Of a DNA stretch of 10,028 bases, positions 9,366 through 10,028 are shown piece by piece. The notes beneath the pieces are model-generated. The model saw only the letters and a program-made list of their open reading frames with translations. It was not told the DNA's origin and searched no databases. The position numbers were made by a program, and so were the translations under genes. Every line of letters begins with the position of its first letter. The first letter of the stretch is position 1. The DNA lies in the NCBI GenBank assembly GCA_001953115.1, contig LSSL01003929.1, positions 1 to 10,028 of the forward strand, given 5' to 3'. The stretch comes from Smittium mucronatum. Lineage: Eukaryota; Kickxellomycota; Harpellomycetes; Harpellales; Legeriomycetaceae.

Positions 9366-9382
9366 TAGACTATAATAGTCTA
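9366..9382. repeat. Palindrome TAGACTAT-A-ATAGTCTA
   Basis: Two perfect 8-base arms around a single central A. It is flanked at greater distance by ACCAAT (9356-9361) and ATTGGT (9398-9403), also complementary, so the whole 9356-9403 block has nested dyad symmetry. The first ATACTAA repeat lies inside that block. Confidence 0.6.
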
Positions 9383-9390
9383 TTTTACTC

Positions 9391-9561
9391 ATACTAAATT
9401 GGTAAGATAATAAAAATATACTAATTTATTTTGAAATCGCTTAAATTTATTGAAAACATACTAAATTAACCAAAAGCATACTAATTTTCCTAAACCAATA
9501 CAATATTGATGTTACTCAGGGCGTAATTTTGCCAAGAAATTTACTAAAAATATACTAATTT
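9391..9561 (+). repeat. Cluster of ATACTAATTT / ATACTAAATT repeats
   Basis: Five near-identical 10-mers occur at 9391, 9418, 9458, 9478 and 9552 with irregular spacing (27, 40, 20 and 74 bases). Two related copies lie at 1115 and 1137, far away on the left. The 12-mer AAAAATATACTA occurs exactly at 1109-1120, 9412-9423 and 9546-9557. All are in the same orientation. The repeats are AT-rich, so some could be chance, but the density in 170 bases is striking. Confidence 0.5.
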
Positions 9562-9563
9562 TT

Positions 9564-9599
9564 CCCCTAAGAGTGAAATACCTTGCCGTGGTTTAGGGG
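9564..9599. repeat. Inverted repeat CCCCTAA ... TTAGGGG
   Basis: Seven-base perfect arms (9564-9570 and 9593-9599) separated by 22 bases. It abuts the 9606-9627 hairpin, so two hairpins stand side by side. TTAGGG is the telomere unit of many fungi, but only one unit is present per arm, so this is not telomeric DNA. Confidence 0.45.
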
Positions 9600-9605
9600 C
9601 TTAAT

Positions 9606-9627
9606 AGTATACTTTTCGAAGTATACT
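9606..9627. repeat. Perfect hairpin AGTATACTT-TTCG-AAGTATACT
   Basis: A 9-bp perfect stem closes on a four-base TTCG loop. Each arm also contains the self-complementary GTATAC. It lies at the boundary between the AT-rich repeat cluster and the less AT-rich stretch that runs to the window end. As RNA it would form a stable stem-loop with a UUCG tetraloop. Confidence 0.65.
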
Positions 9628-9640
9628 TAACTAAAATTTC

Positions 9641-10028
9641 ACATAGAGTTGCACTATTCTTGGTTTAGAGTGGTGAAGACAGCGCACAGTGATTCGGAGG
9701 ACAGCGATTCCAGAGGAGGACCATCTAGAAACAGGAGGAACTGATCGTTTAGCATAGCTGAGACATAGTCTAGTGCACAAGTCCAGCGTTCGACAGTCAG
9801 ACGGATCTCAGATTCTAACAGCTATTAGTAGGAAAGCCATGTCGATCAATCCCACGTTTGGGTAGGAGCCTAATTTTATTAATCCTGTTAGAAGTAGGCT
9901 CTGACTAGGAGCTCAGTAGATTCAATGAACTATTGTACATTGACAAAGAGCTTAATTATTGACTGCATGTAACCTCAGTCATCTAGCCTACTTAAATCAA
10001 TGCCAGGGGGGGGGGGTCTTTCGGTTGG
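9641..10028. other. Less AT-rich, dyad-rich non-coding stretch ending in an 11-G run
   Basis: Composition changes here to clearly more G+C than the preceding 500 bases, and no long open frame exists on either strand. Short complementary pairs are frequent: GAGCCTA 9866-9872 with TAGGCTC 9895-9901, GTAGGCT 9894-9900 with AGCCTAC 9985-9991, and TGACTG 9960-9965 with CAGTCA 9976-9981. TAGGAGC occurs twice (9863, 9906). A run of 11 G lies at 10006-10016. It could be the edge of a mobile element or a structured transcript; I cannot identify it. Confidence 0.4.

Larger units (their letters stand above)
9121..9640. other. AT-rich upstream flank of the CABLES-like gene with short palindromes and ATACTAA repeats
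   Basis: No gene is visible on either strand. The part next to the gene should hold its promoter and 5' UTR, but no clear TATA or initiator stands out. From 9276 on, the stretch is packed with short inverted repeats and ATACTAA copies, listed separately, which suggests decayed mobile or structural DNA. Confidence 0.5.

Noticed and set aside
9391..9561. TACTAA strings as intron branch sites
   Set aside because: They resemble the yeast branch box, but no exon with coding content lies on either side on the plus strand.
9629..9745. Short plus-strand frame with a Ser/Asp-rich stretch (HSDSEDSDSRGG)
   Set aside because: It has no start codon or domain and is bounded by stops within about 120 bases. 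It could be a fragment of element coding sequence but is too short to call.

Overview
The window is nuclear DNA of a eukaryote, most likely an early-diverging, AT-rich fungus. The evidence is two genes with GT-AG introns that both end in ATTTAG, AATAAA-type polyadenylation signals, a protein kinase with the domain plan of fungal Kin1/Kin2, and a 5'-truncated LINE-type retroelement. I cannot place it to genus. There is no bacterial operon, CRISPR array, tRNA or rRNA that I can support.

Layout, left to right. Positions 1-899 (minus) hold the 3' half of a dead non-LTR reverse transcriptase gene, broken by one frameshift and one in-frame TGA and running off the left edge. Positions 1253-1516 (plus) encode a small, very basic, secreted six-cysteine protein. 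Positions 1786-6590 (minus) encode a 1555-residue KIN1/MARK-family Ser/Thr kinase in two exons. The intron lies inside the catalytic core and the C-terminal KA1 domain is split by a long insertion. Positions 6591-7686 are an AT-rich intergenic stretch with no gene that I can see. Positions 7687-9120 (minus) encode a 443-residue CABLES-like cyclin-fold protein in two exons. Positions 9121-10028 are non-coding: first an AT-rich part with ATACTAA-type repeats and several short palindromes, then a less AT-rich, dyad-rich part that ends in an 11-G run.

The kinase is expected to act in cell polarity, exocytosis and growth, and the CABLES-like protein in cell-cycle or CDK control. They are same-strand neighbours 1.1 kb apart, which is no evidence of joint regulation in a eukaryote. 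The secreted cysteine-rich gene sits between the dead retroelement and the kinase gene, a setting often seen for fast-evolving secreted proteins of fungi. The items most worth follow-up are that cationic secreted protein, the fungal-type occurrence of CABLES with an enlarged cyclin fold, and the two insertions in the kinase.
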